A stretch of 64,000 nt of DNA, from positions 3,100,001-3,164,000 of the forward strand of contig NZ_CP030261.1 of assembly GCF_003312915.1 (NCBI RefSeq), written 5' to 3'. The stretch comes from Flavobacterium fluviale (GTDB taxonomy: Bacteria > Bacteroidota > Bacteroidia > Flavobacteriales > Flavobacteriaceae). The notes under the pieces were generated by a model. It was not told the DNA's origin, did not search any database, and saw nothing but the letters and a program-made list of their open reading frames with translations. A program made the position numbers and the translations under genes. This document shows, in pieces, positions 45,939 through 55,003 of the stretch (positions within the stretch are counted from its first letter, which is position 1; every line of letters starts with the position of its first letter).

Positions 45939-45950
45939 ATTGATTATTTG

Positions 45951-46934
45951 ATGAAAAATATTGTATGTTTTCTTACTGTTATTTTGTGTTCAAAAGTAAT
46001 TGCTCAGTCAGCAGATTTGAATAAGACAAAAAATAACAATCCGATATTTAAAGGATGGTACGCAGATCCCGAGGCTATTATTTTTGATAAAACGTATTGG
46101 GTTTATCCGACTTTTTCGGCTCCATACGAGAAGCAGGTTTTTTTTGATGCTTTTTCATCAAAAGATCTAACGAATTGGACAAAGCATCCAAGAATTTTAG
46201 ACACCGCAGCCGTAAAATGGGCAAAGAAAGCAATTTGGGCACCTTCAATTATTAAACATAAAAATAAATATTTTCTCTTTTTTGGAGCAAATGATATTCA
46301 AAGTGATAACGAAGCAGGAGGAATTGGCGTTGCTGTTGCCTCAAAGCCCGAAGGTCCATACAAAGATTACTTAGGAAAACCATTAGTTGACAAATTTTAT
46401 AATGGCGCGCAGCCTATCGATCAATTTGTCTTTCGAGATAAAGACGGACAGTGTTATTTAATTTACGGAGGCTGGCAGCATTGTAACATAGCAAAGTTAA
46501 AACCCGATTTTACTGGTTTTATTCCGTTTGAGGATAAAAGCGTTTTCAAAGAGATTACTCCAGAAAATTATGTTGAAGGGCCTTTTATGTTTATAAAAAA
46601 TAATAAATATTACTTCATGTGGTCTGAAGGTGGCTGGACAGGTCCAGATTATTGTGTGGCGTATGCAATTGCAGATTCTCCAATAGGTCCCTTTAAAAGA
46701 ATTGGAAAAATTTTAGAGCAAGATCCTAAAATTGCTGTAGGAGCAGGGCATCATTCCGTTATAAAAATACCCAATTCTGAGAAATATTACATCGTTTACC
46801 ACAGAAGACCGCTTACTGAAACCCATGCAAATTCGAGAGAAACTTGTATGGAAGAAATGCATTTTGATGAAAATGGTTTTATAAAACCTATAACAATTAC
46901 TAACGAAGGTGTAAAAGCCCAAGTAATTAAATAG
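45951..46934 (+). CDS. GH43-like five-bladed propeller glycosidase
   Basis: Secreted enzyme of 327 residues from ATG 45951 (a TTG one codon earlier is disfavoured), with signal peptide ending IA-QS. A five-bladed beta-propeller of the GH43 type: the catalytic base Asp in GWYADPEAI, the pKa-modulating Asp in QPIDQFVFRD, the acid Glu in YVEGPFMF, and a His-rich GAGHHS closing segment. GH43 members act on arabinose or xylose side chains and some on galactans; the exact activity is unknown. Third gene of the unit, 9-12 bases after GH92 1. No clear terminator follows. Confidence 0.9.
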   Translation: MKNIVCFLTVILCSKVIAQSADLNKTKNNNPIFKGWYADPEAIIFDKTYWVYPTFSAPYEKQVFFDAFSSKDLTNWTKHPRILDTAAVKWAKKAIWAPSIIKHKNKYFLFFGANDIQSDNEAGGIGVAVASKPEGPYKDYLGKPLVDKFYNGAQPIDQFVFRDKDGQCYLIYGGWQHCNIAKLKPDFTGFIPFEDKSVFKEITPENYVEGPFMFIKNNKYYFMWSEGGWTGPDYCVAYAIADSPIGPFKRIGKILEQDPKIAVGAGHHSVIKIPNSEKYYIVYHRRPLTETHANSRETCMEEMHFDENGFIKPITITNEGVKAQVIK

Positions 46935-47059
46935 CAGTAAAAGATATAGCCGTAGAATGTAAAAATGTTTTATGCGTTTTTTAAAGAAGCAGCTTTAGAA
47001 TTTTTACGATAAAACCATTTTTAAAAATTTCATTTTTATTGGAAAAAAAATACACTTTA

Positions 47060-47090
47060 TTTGGTATACTAAATCGTTTTAGTATATTTG
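47060..47090 (+). promoter_or_regulatory. Promoter with LacI-type operator (copy 3), ROK/LacI unit
   Basis: TTTG (47060-47063), exactly 19 bases, TATATTTG (47083-47090): a full consensus. The operator TACTAAATCGTTTTAGTA (47067-47084; one mismatch in symmetry) fills the spacer and shares its last two bases with the -7 box. Repression of this promoter by the LacI protein it serves would give autoregulation. Confidence 0.8.
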
Positions 47091-47096
47091 TTAATC

Positions 47097-47571
47097 TTAA
47101 TTTTGTTTTTGAATAAATCTTATGAAATTAAATACATTATTATTAATTAAAAATAATAATAACTAATTAGTTCATAGTATTCAAATTTAATTAAGATAAA
47201 AAGGAATATTTGGTAAATGATAAATTTTGATCGAATCAAGATTTATGTCCAGCATGAAACTAAAATATCCTTTATTATTTTATACTGCTTTTTTCAAGTA
47301 AAACTTATTGACAAAATTGATCAAAAACAGTATAAAGGATGAAATTCTAAATTTCCCATTTTAAAATTTAAATCTTTGGTTGTTTTTATAAATACTTAAA
47401 AGCAAGGTAAAGAATAGTATTGTTTTTTGATAATAAAGTATCAAATGCTAGAAAACTTTCTTTTTAGGTTTGAATTCTAGTTCTTAATCTCTAAAAATGT
47501 CTCATTTCAAATGAGTTAAAGTAAAAGGATAAACAAACATTAATTATAAATATAATTAAAATAAAAAATAA
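47097..47571 (+). other. Long leader before the ROK gene
   Basis: About 475 AT-rich bases between the inferred transcript start and the ATG. The only structure I see is the palindrome CTCATTT-C-AAATGAG (47501-47515). A second promoter nearer to the gene may exist but is not recognised. Confidence 0.4.
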
Positions 47572-48513
47572 ATGGCAATAACAATAGGTGTAGATATTGG
47601 TGGAAGTCACATAAGCAGCGCAGCAGTTAATACGAATGACTTTGTAATAATTTCCGAAACATACTTTAGCGGAGCTATTGATAATAAGGCTTCTAAGGAA
47701 GTGATCATAAAAAAATGGGCAGAGATTATTAATAAAACGATTAAGGCAGTTCAGGAAAAATCAGAATATGCAGAAACAGATAAAATTGGAATCGCTTTTT
47801 CTATGCCGGGGCCTTTCCAGTATGAATCTGGAATTGCCATGTTTGAAGGAAACGATAAATATGAATCCTTATACAATGTTTCCGTTTCCGAGGAACTTTC
47901 AAAATATTTAAATGTTGCAAATATCACTTTTAGATTTTTAAATGATGCCAGCTGCTTTGGAGTGGGAGGCTCACTTTTAGAAAATGCTGCCTCTTCTTCT
48001 AAAATAATTGCAATTACACTAGGAACAGGTTTTGGTGCGGCTTTTTTAGATAATAAATTGCCAATTACGCAAGGAAATAATGTACCTCATAATGGCTGCC
48101 TGTGGGATAAACCATTTAAAGATAATATTGCGGATAGTTATTTTTCAACCAGATGGTTTTTAAATGAATACGAAAAAAGTACAGGCGAAAAATTGACAGA
48201 TGGTGTTAAAGAAATTGCCGCAATAGAAAACTTTTCGACCGCTAAAATTTTCGATGAATTTGCTGAAAACTTAAGCGGCTTTTTATCCCCTTTTATTATT
48301 GATTTCGAGGCAGATCTGCTTATTATAGGTGGTAATATAGCAAAATCACATCGCTTGTTTTTGTCGAAACTTCAAGAAAATTTTAAAAGCAAAAATATAA
48401 ATACAACTATTTCTATTGTTGAAAATACAGAACAGATAAGTATTTTAGGTTCAAGTTATTTGTATGATGAAATTTTCTGGGAGCAAATTAAGACTGAGCT
48501 TCCGTATTTTTAA
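47572..48513 (+). CDS. ROK-family sugar kinase-like protein
   Basis: Cytosolic ROK/ASKHA protein of 313 residues. The phosphate-1 loop is GVDIGGSHIS, the catalytic Asp is in FLNDASCFG, the second phosphate loop is TLGTGFGAAF, and the adenosine motif is IIGGNIA. The zinc-binding CxCGxxGC motif of most ROK proteins is absent; the region has PHNGCLWDKPF instead, and so does the GHM motif. It may phosphorylate mannose or another released sugar, or modify regulation. It precedes the LacI gene by 60 bases and is probably co-transcribed from the operator-bearing promoter. Confidence 0.87.
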   Translation: MAITIGVDIGGSHISSAAVNTNDFVIISETYFSGAIDNKASKEVIIKKWAEIINKTIKAVQEKSEYAETDKIGIAFSMPGPFQYESGIAMFEGNDKYESLYNVSVSEELSKYLNVANITFRFLNDASCFGVGGSLLENAASSSKIIAITLGTGFGAAFLDNKLPITQGNNVPHNGCLWDKPFKDNIADSYFSTRWFLNEYEKSTGEKLTDGVKEIAAIENFSTAKIFDEFAENLSGFLSPFIIDFEADLLIIGGNIAKSHRLFLSKLQENFKSKNINTTISIVENTEQISILGSSYLYDEIFWEQIKTELPYF

Positions 48514-48573
48514 ATACGTAATACTTTGCTATATTTGAACAAAAGTGAGGATTTTAAATAAATTTAATCTAAA

Positions 48574-49605
48574 ATGAAGAAAAAACCTGTTTCCATTAGA
48601 AATATTGCCGATGAATTGAAGATTTCGGTAACAACTGTATCTTTTGTATTAAACGGAAAAGCAAAAGAAAAACATATTTCTCCGGAACTTACAAAAAAGG
48701 TTTTAGATTATGCGAAGCTCATTAACTACAGACCAAATCAGATTGCACAAAGTCTTAGAACGGGAAAATCAAAGCTGTTAGTTTTTATGGTTGAAGATAT
48801 TTCTAATAGTTTCTTTTCTCAGCTTGCCCGTATTTTTGAAGATATAGCTTATGAAAAAGGGTATAAAGTTATTTTCTGCAGTAATGAAAATGATGATGAA
48901 AAAGCCAATGAACTGATAACTTTATTTAATTTTCGTCAAGTTGACGGATTTATAATTGTTCCGTCTCCTGGAATTAGAGATACTATCGAAAATTTAATAA
49001 ATGATAATATACCCGTTATCTTATTAGATAGATTTTACGAAGGACTTGATTGTAATAGTGTAGTGATTGACAATGAGCAAGCTTCCTTTGACGCTACGCA
49101 GCATTTGATCGATAATAAGTTTAAAAATATCTGTTTTATTAGTACCGCATCAGATCAAAGCCAGATGTACGGGCGTCTGCATGGTTACGAGAAAGCAGTA
49201 GAAAAAAATGGTTTAAAGCCGTATGTTCTTCAGATCCCTTTTGAGCAGATTATAAAAGGAAAAGGAAAAGAATACATTAAAAAGTTTTTCGAACAAAATA
49301 AAGATCTAGATGCTGTTTTCTTTTCTACCAATTATCTAGCTCAGAGTGGTTTAGAAGTTTTAAAAGAAACAAATCAAAACTTGATTAAAGATTTAGGACT
49401 TATTGCCTTTGATGACAACGATATGTTTAAAATTTATGATCCTACTATTACATCTGTCGCTCAGCCTTTAGTAGAAATTAGTTCTAAATTGATGGAAGTA
49501 ATGCTGCCGCTTTTAAAGAAAAAAGATGTTTCTGAAACGCATCAGAAAATTGTTTTAAAAACAGAATTAATTATTCGCGAATCTTCATTAGCAAAACAAA
49601 AATAA
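48574..49605 (+). CDS. LacI-family transcriptional regulator
   Basis: Repressor of 343 residues with a LacI helix-turn-helix (about 5-50, VSIRNIADELKISVTTVSFVLNG), hinge NQIAQSLRTGKS, and a type 1 periplasmic-binding-like effector domain (about 62-340, with VDGFIIVPSP, NIPVILLDR, and DAVFFSTNY). The hinge helix with a Leu matches proteins that open a central CpG, and the palindromes found at four places in this region have CG at their centre. It is therefore the best candidate to bind them. The effector is probably a sugar released by the locus, an inference. Confidence 0.94.
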   Translation: MKKKPVSIRNIADELKISVTTVSFVLNGKAKEKHISPELTKKVLDYAKLINYRPNQIAQSLRTGKSKLLVFMVEDISNSFFSQLARIFEDIAYEKGYKVIFCSNENDDEKANELITLFNFRQVDGFIIVPSPGIRDTIENLINDNIPVILLDRFYEGLDCNSVVIDNEQASFDATQHLIDNKFKNICFISTASDQSQMYGRLHGYEKAVEKNGLKPYVLQIPFEQIIKGKGKEYIKKFFEQNKDLDAVFFSTNYLAQSGLEVLKETNQNLIKDLGLIAFDDNDMFKIYDPTITSVAQPLVEISSKLMEVMLPLLKKKDVSETHQKIVLKTELIIRESSLAKQK

Positions 49606-49629
49606 AATATACATTTAATATTTTCGAAC

Positions 49630-49673
49630 TAACCTGATTATCATTTTTGCGATTGATTTCAGGTTATTTTTTT
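49630..49673 (+). terminator. Terminator after the LacI gene
   Basis: Stem TAACCTGA/TCAGGTTA with a 21-base loop and a following T-run. The 49674-50030 stretch after it is AT-rich, without recognisable genes. Confidence 0.7.
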
Positions 49674-50030
49674 GTCTTTTTTATAGTTTAAAAAGTTCTA
49701 TTATTCCTCCAACTTGCCTTTCCATTTTGCCTTTTTTGTGTTAACATTTCTTTTTTGATTTGGATAATTATTTCAACATATTTTTTCGTCTTTCATCGGG
49801 TTATTTTGGTTTCTTGTCTTTTGAAAGATGTTATTCGTCTTTTTTAGGAGTGAAATTCAGCTAAATCCCGCTAACTTTCATTTTAACTCTAATTTAGTAC
49901 TTTGATTTAATAATTGTTTTACAACGTTTTCGTTTGTATTTTTTAAATAATTATTGTCATTATCGCATATATTCAAGAATATCTTTAAAAATTAACAGTA
50001 AAATTATATTTAGTAAAAAATATTTTTTTT

Positions 50031-50054
50031 TACTAAAACGTTTTAGTATGTTTG
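50031..50054 (+). promoter_or_regulatory. LacI-type operator (copy 4) overlapping the SusC 2 -7 box
   Basis: Perfect 18-base palindrome TACTAAAACGTTTTAGTA (50031-50048). TATGTTTG (50047-50054) is a full -7 match sharing two bases with it. Placement is identical to copies 2 and 3. Confidence 0.82.
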
Positions 50055-50159
50055 CTAAGAGTTAATAAGTTATTACAGTGTGTGTTAGTTTTTTTAGCGA
50101 TTAAGAATTCCGGAACCATTTAATCAAACAAAAAAATTACTGCTGTTTTACTGCTTAAT

Positions 50160-50186
50160 CAGGTTGATCTCCAAACCTGTTTTTTG
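50160..50186 (+). terminator. Possible attenuator hairpin in the SusC 2 leader
   Basis: Stem CAGGTT/AACCTG, 8-base loop, then six T. It lies about 100 bases after the operator-promoter and 46 bases before the SusC ATG, so within the leader. It could limit read-through. Confidence 0.5.
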
Positions 50187-50231
50187 TCTTTTATTATTAA
50201 TTCAATTATTGCTAACTAACCAAAATATTTC

Positions 50232-53200
50232 ATGATGAAACATTCGAATTGCAGAATGAAAAGGATGCTCTATGCGCATTTTTTTCTCACAATTGCTTTG
50301 CTTTTCTGCGGGTATAACCACATAACCGCGCAGAATCAAAAAACTCAAGTTTCCGGGGTTATAACTTCTCTTTCAGACAACCTCTCCCTTCCAGGTGCAA
50401 CTGTTATGGATGTAAGTGATCCTAGGAATGCGGTAAACGCAGATTTTGACGGGCGTTACACCATTTCATTACAAAATGGCAGTACAACTTTAAGATTTAC
50501 AATGATTGGATACAAACCAGTCGACATAAAAGTGAACAATAAAAGTGTTATTAATGTGGCTATGGATCTTGATGTATCAGCTTTAGATGAAGTGGTAGTG
50601 GTAGGTTATGGTACACAGAAAAGAAAGAAAGTAGTTGGAGCTATCGATCAGGTTAATAACGAGGCTTTTAACGGCAGACCAAACGTGAATACAACGCTGG
50701 CATTGCAGGGAAAAGCGCCAAGTTTAACAATCCAGCAGACTAATTCTGAACCTGGTGCAGGATTGAACTTGAATATTAGAGGTATCAGTACATTGGGAAA
50801 TAATAGTCCGTTAATTGTTATTGACGGAATTGTGGGCGGAGATATTAATGCGCTAAATCCAGCCGATATAGAAAGTGTGTCTGTTTTAAAAGATGCGGGA
50901 AGTGCTGCAATTTACGGATCTAGAGCTAGTAATGGAGTTGTTCTTATTACTACAAGAAAAGGTAGTAAAGGAAGCCCTATGACGATTCAATACAGCAGTC
51001 TTGCAGGTTTCAATACACCTAAATTCTTTACAAGTCCCGTGCATGGTTACGAAAATGCGATGTTGAGAAACGAAGCAGCTTATAATTCTGGTGAATCAAC
51101 CGCAGTCTTCTCTGCAGCAGAAATTGCTGCATTAAAAGCAAAAGGAGATACAGAATGGTTTGCAGAAGAGATCGTTAAACCAGCATTACAATTAAATCAG
51201 AATCTTTCGATTTCTGGAGGGAACGAAAATTCAACTTACCTAGTTTCTCTCGGTTACTTGGATCAGGAAAGTAATTTTGTTGGACCAAAAAAGGGAATGG
51301 AACGCTATAATTTCAGAATTAATCTTACTAACGAATATGGCAAATTTAAACTGACTTCTACATTAGCTTATTCCAAACAAAAAATTACTGATCATTCGTC
51401 AAGCACGAGCACCTTAATGGTAGATGCATTCAGGGTTCCCTTGTATTATACTCAAAAAGATGAAGATGGAAATTTCCTTACAAATGATGTCTTACAGCAA
51501 TTTAACTCGCTGGGTATTTTAGAAAAAGGAGGTTTTCGAAAATACGATAACGATGATGTTTTTGGAGCCTTTAATGCGGAATACAAATTGACAAGTGATT
51601 TGAAAGTGAAAGGTGTATTTGGAGGACGCCTATGGTCAGGAAATATGTACGCTAGAACTATGCAGGTTAATTTCTTACCGCAGGGTATTTATGGTGCAGA
51701 TCGGGACACTAACGAAGAAAATCAGAAAAGTCTTGATTTGAATACACAGTTCATGTTAGAATACGCAAAAACTTTTGGCAATCATAATGTTAGTGCTTTA
51801 GTTGGTTATTCTAACGAAAATCGTTCAGAGAGAAGATCGGCTTTGTATACAAAATTTAATGACCCAGATTTAGGAACACCAACCAGCGAAACAGTAATTG
51901 GAAAAAATTCCTTTACTTCGAACGGAACAGATCCCAATGGTAATCCGGCTTCTTCAAAAAGCAGTTTAAATTCTCTTTTTGGCCGTGCTGGTTACGATTA
52001 TAAAGATAAATATTTTGCCGAATTCAGTTTTAGATATGATGGTTCGTCTAAATTCAGAGATGAAGTCCGCTGGGGATTCTTTCCATCAGTAACTGTTGGA
52101 TACGGACTTACAAAGGAGGATTTTATGGAAAGCTACAGAGATAATGTAGGAAACATTAAACTAAGATCTTCTTATGGAATTTTAGGAAATCAAAATGTTG
52201 GAAATTATCAATACCAAACGACATATTTCACTTTCCAAAATGCATACGGATTTAATAATGGTGGAGTAAGCGGAACGGGCTATAACTTCGCTAACCCTGA
52301 TATTCAATGGGAAAAAGCAGCAACATTTAACGTAGGTCTGGATGCTGATTTCTTTAAAGGAGCGCTAAGTTTTTCATTTGATTTCTTCGATAAAGTGACT
52401 TCGGATATTTTAGTTCCGCCTCAAGTACCTGGAGTTTACGGTACAGATCTTCCAGATTTTAACTCTGGTAAAGTCGGAAATAGAGGATGGGAAATAAGTG
52501 CAACTTACCGTCATAAAGGTAAAGCTGTAAACCAAAGTTTGACTGTAAATTTTGGAGATTCAAAAAACAAAGTACTTGAATTTGGCGGACAAGAAAGACT
52601 AACAGGCGTAGAAGAACTGCAAGTAATACTTCGTGAGGGACTTCCTTTTAATTCGTATGTTGGCTTAAAAAGAGACGGTTATTTTCAAAGTGTTGAAGAA
52701 ATTCAAGGAGCAGCAGTTCCAGAAGGAATCACAGTTCAGCCGGGAGATAATAGATATGTAGACTTAAACAAAGACGGGAAGATTGATGACAATGATAAAT
52801 TCGTCTTCGGAAATCCATTTCCTAGATACACATTTGGTGCTACATACAACGTTGATTATAAAAATTTCGATTTAAGTGTTTTCATTCAAGGAGTTGGAAA
52901 GAGAACAATGATGATAAGAGGCGAACAAGTTGAACCTTTTCACTACAATTATGGTATGACCATGTACACGCATCAATTGGATTACTGGTCACCTCAAAAT
53001 CCAGATGCCAGATATCCTCGTCTTGCCAATAACGGTACACAATCGAACACCAATAACTTTAGAAGAGGCTCTGATATGTATTTGTACGATGGAGCTTACG
53101 CAAGACTTAAAAATGTGCAGATAGGTTACTCATTATCAGATGATGTTGCTAAAAATTTAGGGATGAGTAAATTCAGAGTTTACGTTTCAGGACAAAATCT

Positions 53201-53339
53201 GCTGACATTGTCTAAAGTTAAATTTGTTGATCCAGAACTTTCTGAGTTCAATAACAGTATGTCAACTTCAGGAGCAAACAGCGGCAGGGCTTACCCTACG
53301 CAGGTATATTACGGAATGGGTGTTGATGTTAGCTTTTAA
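50232..53339 (+). CDS. SusC/RagA-family TonB-dependent transporter 2
   Basis: Outer-membrane glycan importer of 1035 residues: signal peptide (end about HITA-QN), carboxypeptidase-like domain (about 38-110, GVITSLSDNLSLPGATV), then LDEVVVVGYGTQKRKKVVGAI, the classical SusC/RagA plug signature, and a barrel ending YYGMGVDVSF. It heads the SusC-SusD-SusE unit under operator copy 4. The following GH76, GH92 and GH125 genes make alpha-mannan oligosaccharides the likely cargo. Confidence 0.95.
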   Translation: MMKHSNCRMKRMLYAHFFLTIALLFCGYNHITAQNQKTQVSGVITSLSDNLSLPGATVMDVSDPRNAVNADFDGRYTISLQNGSTTLRFTMIGYKPVDIKVNNKSVINVAMDLDVSALDEVVVVGYGTQKRKKVVGAIDQVNNEAFNGRPNVNTTLALQGKAPSLTIQQTNSEPGAGLNLNIRGISTLGNNSPLIVIDGIVGGDINALNPADIESVSVLKDAGSAAIYGSRASNGVVLITTRKGSKGSPMTIQYSSLAGFNTPKFFTSPVHGYENAMLRNEAAYNSGESTAVFSAAEIAALKAKGDTEWFAEEIVKPALQLNQNLSISGGNENSTYLVSLGYLDQESNFVGPKKGMERYNFRINLTNEYGKFKLTSTLAYSKQKITDHSSSTSTLMVDAFRVPLYYTQKDEDGNFLTNDVLQQFNSLGILEKGGFRKYDNDDVFGAFNAEYKLTSDLKVKGVFGGRLWSGNMYARTMQVNFLPQGIYGADRDTNEENQKSLDLNTQFMLEYAKTFGNHNVSALVGYSNENRSERRSALYTKFNDPDLGTPTSETVIGKNSFTSNGTDPNGNPASSKSSLNSLFGRAGYDYKDKYFAEFSFRYDGSSKFRDEVRWGFFPSVTVGYGLTKEDFMESYRDNVGNIKLRSSYGILGNQNVGNYQYQTTYFTFQNAYGFNNGGVSGTGYNFANPDIQWEKAATFNVGLDADFFKGALSFSFDFFDKVTSDILVPPQVPGVYGTDLPDFNSGKVGNRGWEISATYRHKGKAVNQSLTVNFGDSKNKVLEFGGQERLTGVEELQVILREGLPFNSYVGLKRDGYFQSVEEIQGAAVPEGITVQPGDNRYVDLNKDGKIDDNDKFVFGNPFPRYTFGATYNVDYKNFDLSVFIQGVGKRTMMIRGEQVEPFHYNYGMTMYTHQLDYWSPQNPDARYPRLANNGTQSNTNNFRRGSDMYLYDGAYARLKNVQIGYSLSDDVAKNLGMSKFRVYVSGQNLLTLSKVKFVDPELSEFNNSMSTSGANSGRAYPTQVYYGMGVDVSF

Positions 53340-53351
53340 AAAAGAAATAAA

Positions 53352-54977
53352 ATGAAAAATATACTTAAAAAAATAAAATTCTTACCAGCAGCAGCACTTT
53401 TGTTAGTTGCGGGTTGTGAAGATCTTGACCTTGTACCTGAAAACCAATTTACAGATACAACCTATTGGACAAGCGTAGATAAAGCACAGACTTTTCTAAA
53501 TACAGCATATTCACAAATGCAGAAAAGCCAGTATTTCTTTTATAATGAAGCACTTTCAGATAATGCGTATAACGGCAGAGGAGACAATGCAGGAGCAGCA
53601 TCAATAGGTGCCGGGTTATACGATCCTTCATTAGCAAGAATTAAAGAAGAATGGAAAGATAGATACGCAGGTATTAAAACTTGTAATCTTATATTAGAAA
53701 ATATAGATCGTGTACCTAATGCAGATGCAGCTGTTATTGACAGAATGAAAGCTGAAACACGTTTTTTGAGAGCTTTTCAGCATTTTCAATTGACAACTTG
53801 GTTTGGAGATATTCCGCTGATAAAGAAAGATCCATCTCTGGAAGAAGCGACATCTATAACGAGAACATCTCATACAGAAGTAATTCAATTTATCTTAAGT
53901 GAGCTTGATGCTATAATTCCTGTTTTACCAAAAAACACGCAATTAGCAGCCGCTGATAGAGGAAAAATCACTGCTGGTGCTGCCGCCGCTTTAAAAGCCA
54001 GAGTTCTTTTGTATGAAGGAGATTGGGCAGGAGTTGTACAGGTGACGGAACAATTTATGGCTATGAATTACGGTCAATACAGTCTTTTTTCATCTTACGA
54101 AGGATTGTTTCTTCCACAAAATGAATACAATAGCGAAGATATTTTAAGCTTACAATATGTTCCTCAATTTAGAATGTGGGGTGAGTTTTTTGATATGGCA
54201 CCACTTTCTGCAGGGGCAAGGTTAAATGCTTTGGCTCCGACTCAGGAATTGGTAGACAGTTATTTAATGCTGAACGGAAAGAAAATCAATGAAGCTGGTT
54301 CCGGTTATAATGAAGACAATCCATACGTTAACAGAGATCCAAGATTAACAGGAACAGTAGTTTACGATCAATATGTATGGAAAGAGGCTGATGGTTCATC
54401 TCATGTAATTTACATCAAACCAGGTTCTTCACCAGGAAATGCTACAGACGAATTTGTACAGGGATCTTCTGCAACACCTACAGGCTATTACACACGTAAG
54501 TACTATGATCCACAGCATTTAACATCTTTAAATTCAGGTTTAAACTTAATGTTATTCCGCTATGCAGATATATTGTTAATGTACGCTGAAGCTAAAAATG
54601 AGCTGAACCAAATGAACAGTTCAGTTTGGGATCAGACCATAAAAGCTTTAAGAACACGTGCAGGTTTTACAGATGGAGCAGCTTTAGGATTTAACAGTGC
54701 TCTGGGACAAGCGGGACTTAGAGAAGTAATTAGAAATGAACGTCGTACAGAATTTGGAATGGAAGGTTTAAGAATCTTCGATATCAGAAGATGGAAAATA
54801 GCTGAAAATGTTTTAAACGGTTACGCACATGGAGCAAAGTTCGGAGTGTCATCTATAGACAACGGATATTTAAGAGTAAACTTAAGAGCTTTTGATCCAG
54901 CTAAACATTATTTGTGGCCGATACCAAGAGATGAGCGTTTGATTAACACTAATTTATCTCAAAATCCAAACTGGTAA
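53352..54977 (+). CDS. SusD-like glycan-binding lipoprotein 2
   Basis: Surface lipoprotein of 541 residues with lipobox LLVAGC, followed by EDLDLVPENQFTDTTYWT, the usual RagB/SusD start. The TPR-like core is visible (AETRFLRAFQHFQLTTWFGDIPLI), and the C-terminus has IRNERRTEFGMEGLRIFDIRRW and LWPIPRDER. Partner of SusC 2, 12 bases downstream of it. It binds and hands glycan to the transporter. Confidence 0.95.
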   Translation: MKNILKKIKFLPAAALLLVAGCEDLDLVPENQFTDTTYWTSVDKAQTFLNTAYSQMQKSQYFFYNEALSDNAYNGRGDNAGAASIGAGLYDPSLARIKEEWKDRYAGIKTCNLILENIDRVPNADAAVIDRMKAETRFLRAFQHFQLTTWFGDIPLIKKDPSLEEATSITRTSHTEVIQFILSELDAIIPVLPKNTQLAAADRGKITAGAAAALKARVLLYEGDWAGVVQVTEQFMAMNYGQYSLFSSYEGLFLPQNEYNSEDILSLQYVPQFRMWGEFFDMAPLSAGARLNALAPTQELVDSYLMLNGKKINEAGSGYNEDNPYVNRDPRLTGTVVYDQYVWKEADGSSHVIYIKPGSSPGNATDEFVQGSSATPTGYYTRKYYDPQHLTSLNSGLNLMLFRYADILLMYAEAKNELNQMNSSVWDQTIKALRTRAGFTDGAALGFNSALGQAGLREVIRNERRTEFGMEGLRIFDIRRWKIAENVLNGYAHGAKFGVSSIDNGYLRVNLRAFDPAKHYLWPIPRDERLINTNLSQNPNW

Positions 54978-55003
54978 AACTAACTAACCTAATAAATAAA
55001 ATC

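Noticed and set aside
47501..47515. Palindrome CTCATTT-C-AAATGAG before the ROK gene as terminator or operator
   Set aside because: A one-base loop is unsuitable for a hairpin, there is no T-run, and no second copy was found.
49921..49935. CGTTTT half-site resembling the LacI operator
   Set aside because: Only half of the palindrome matches, and no promoter is placed next to it.
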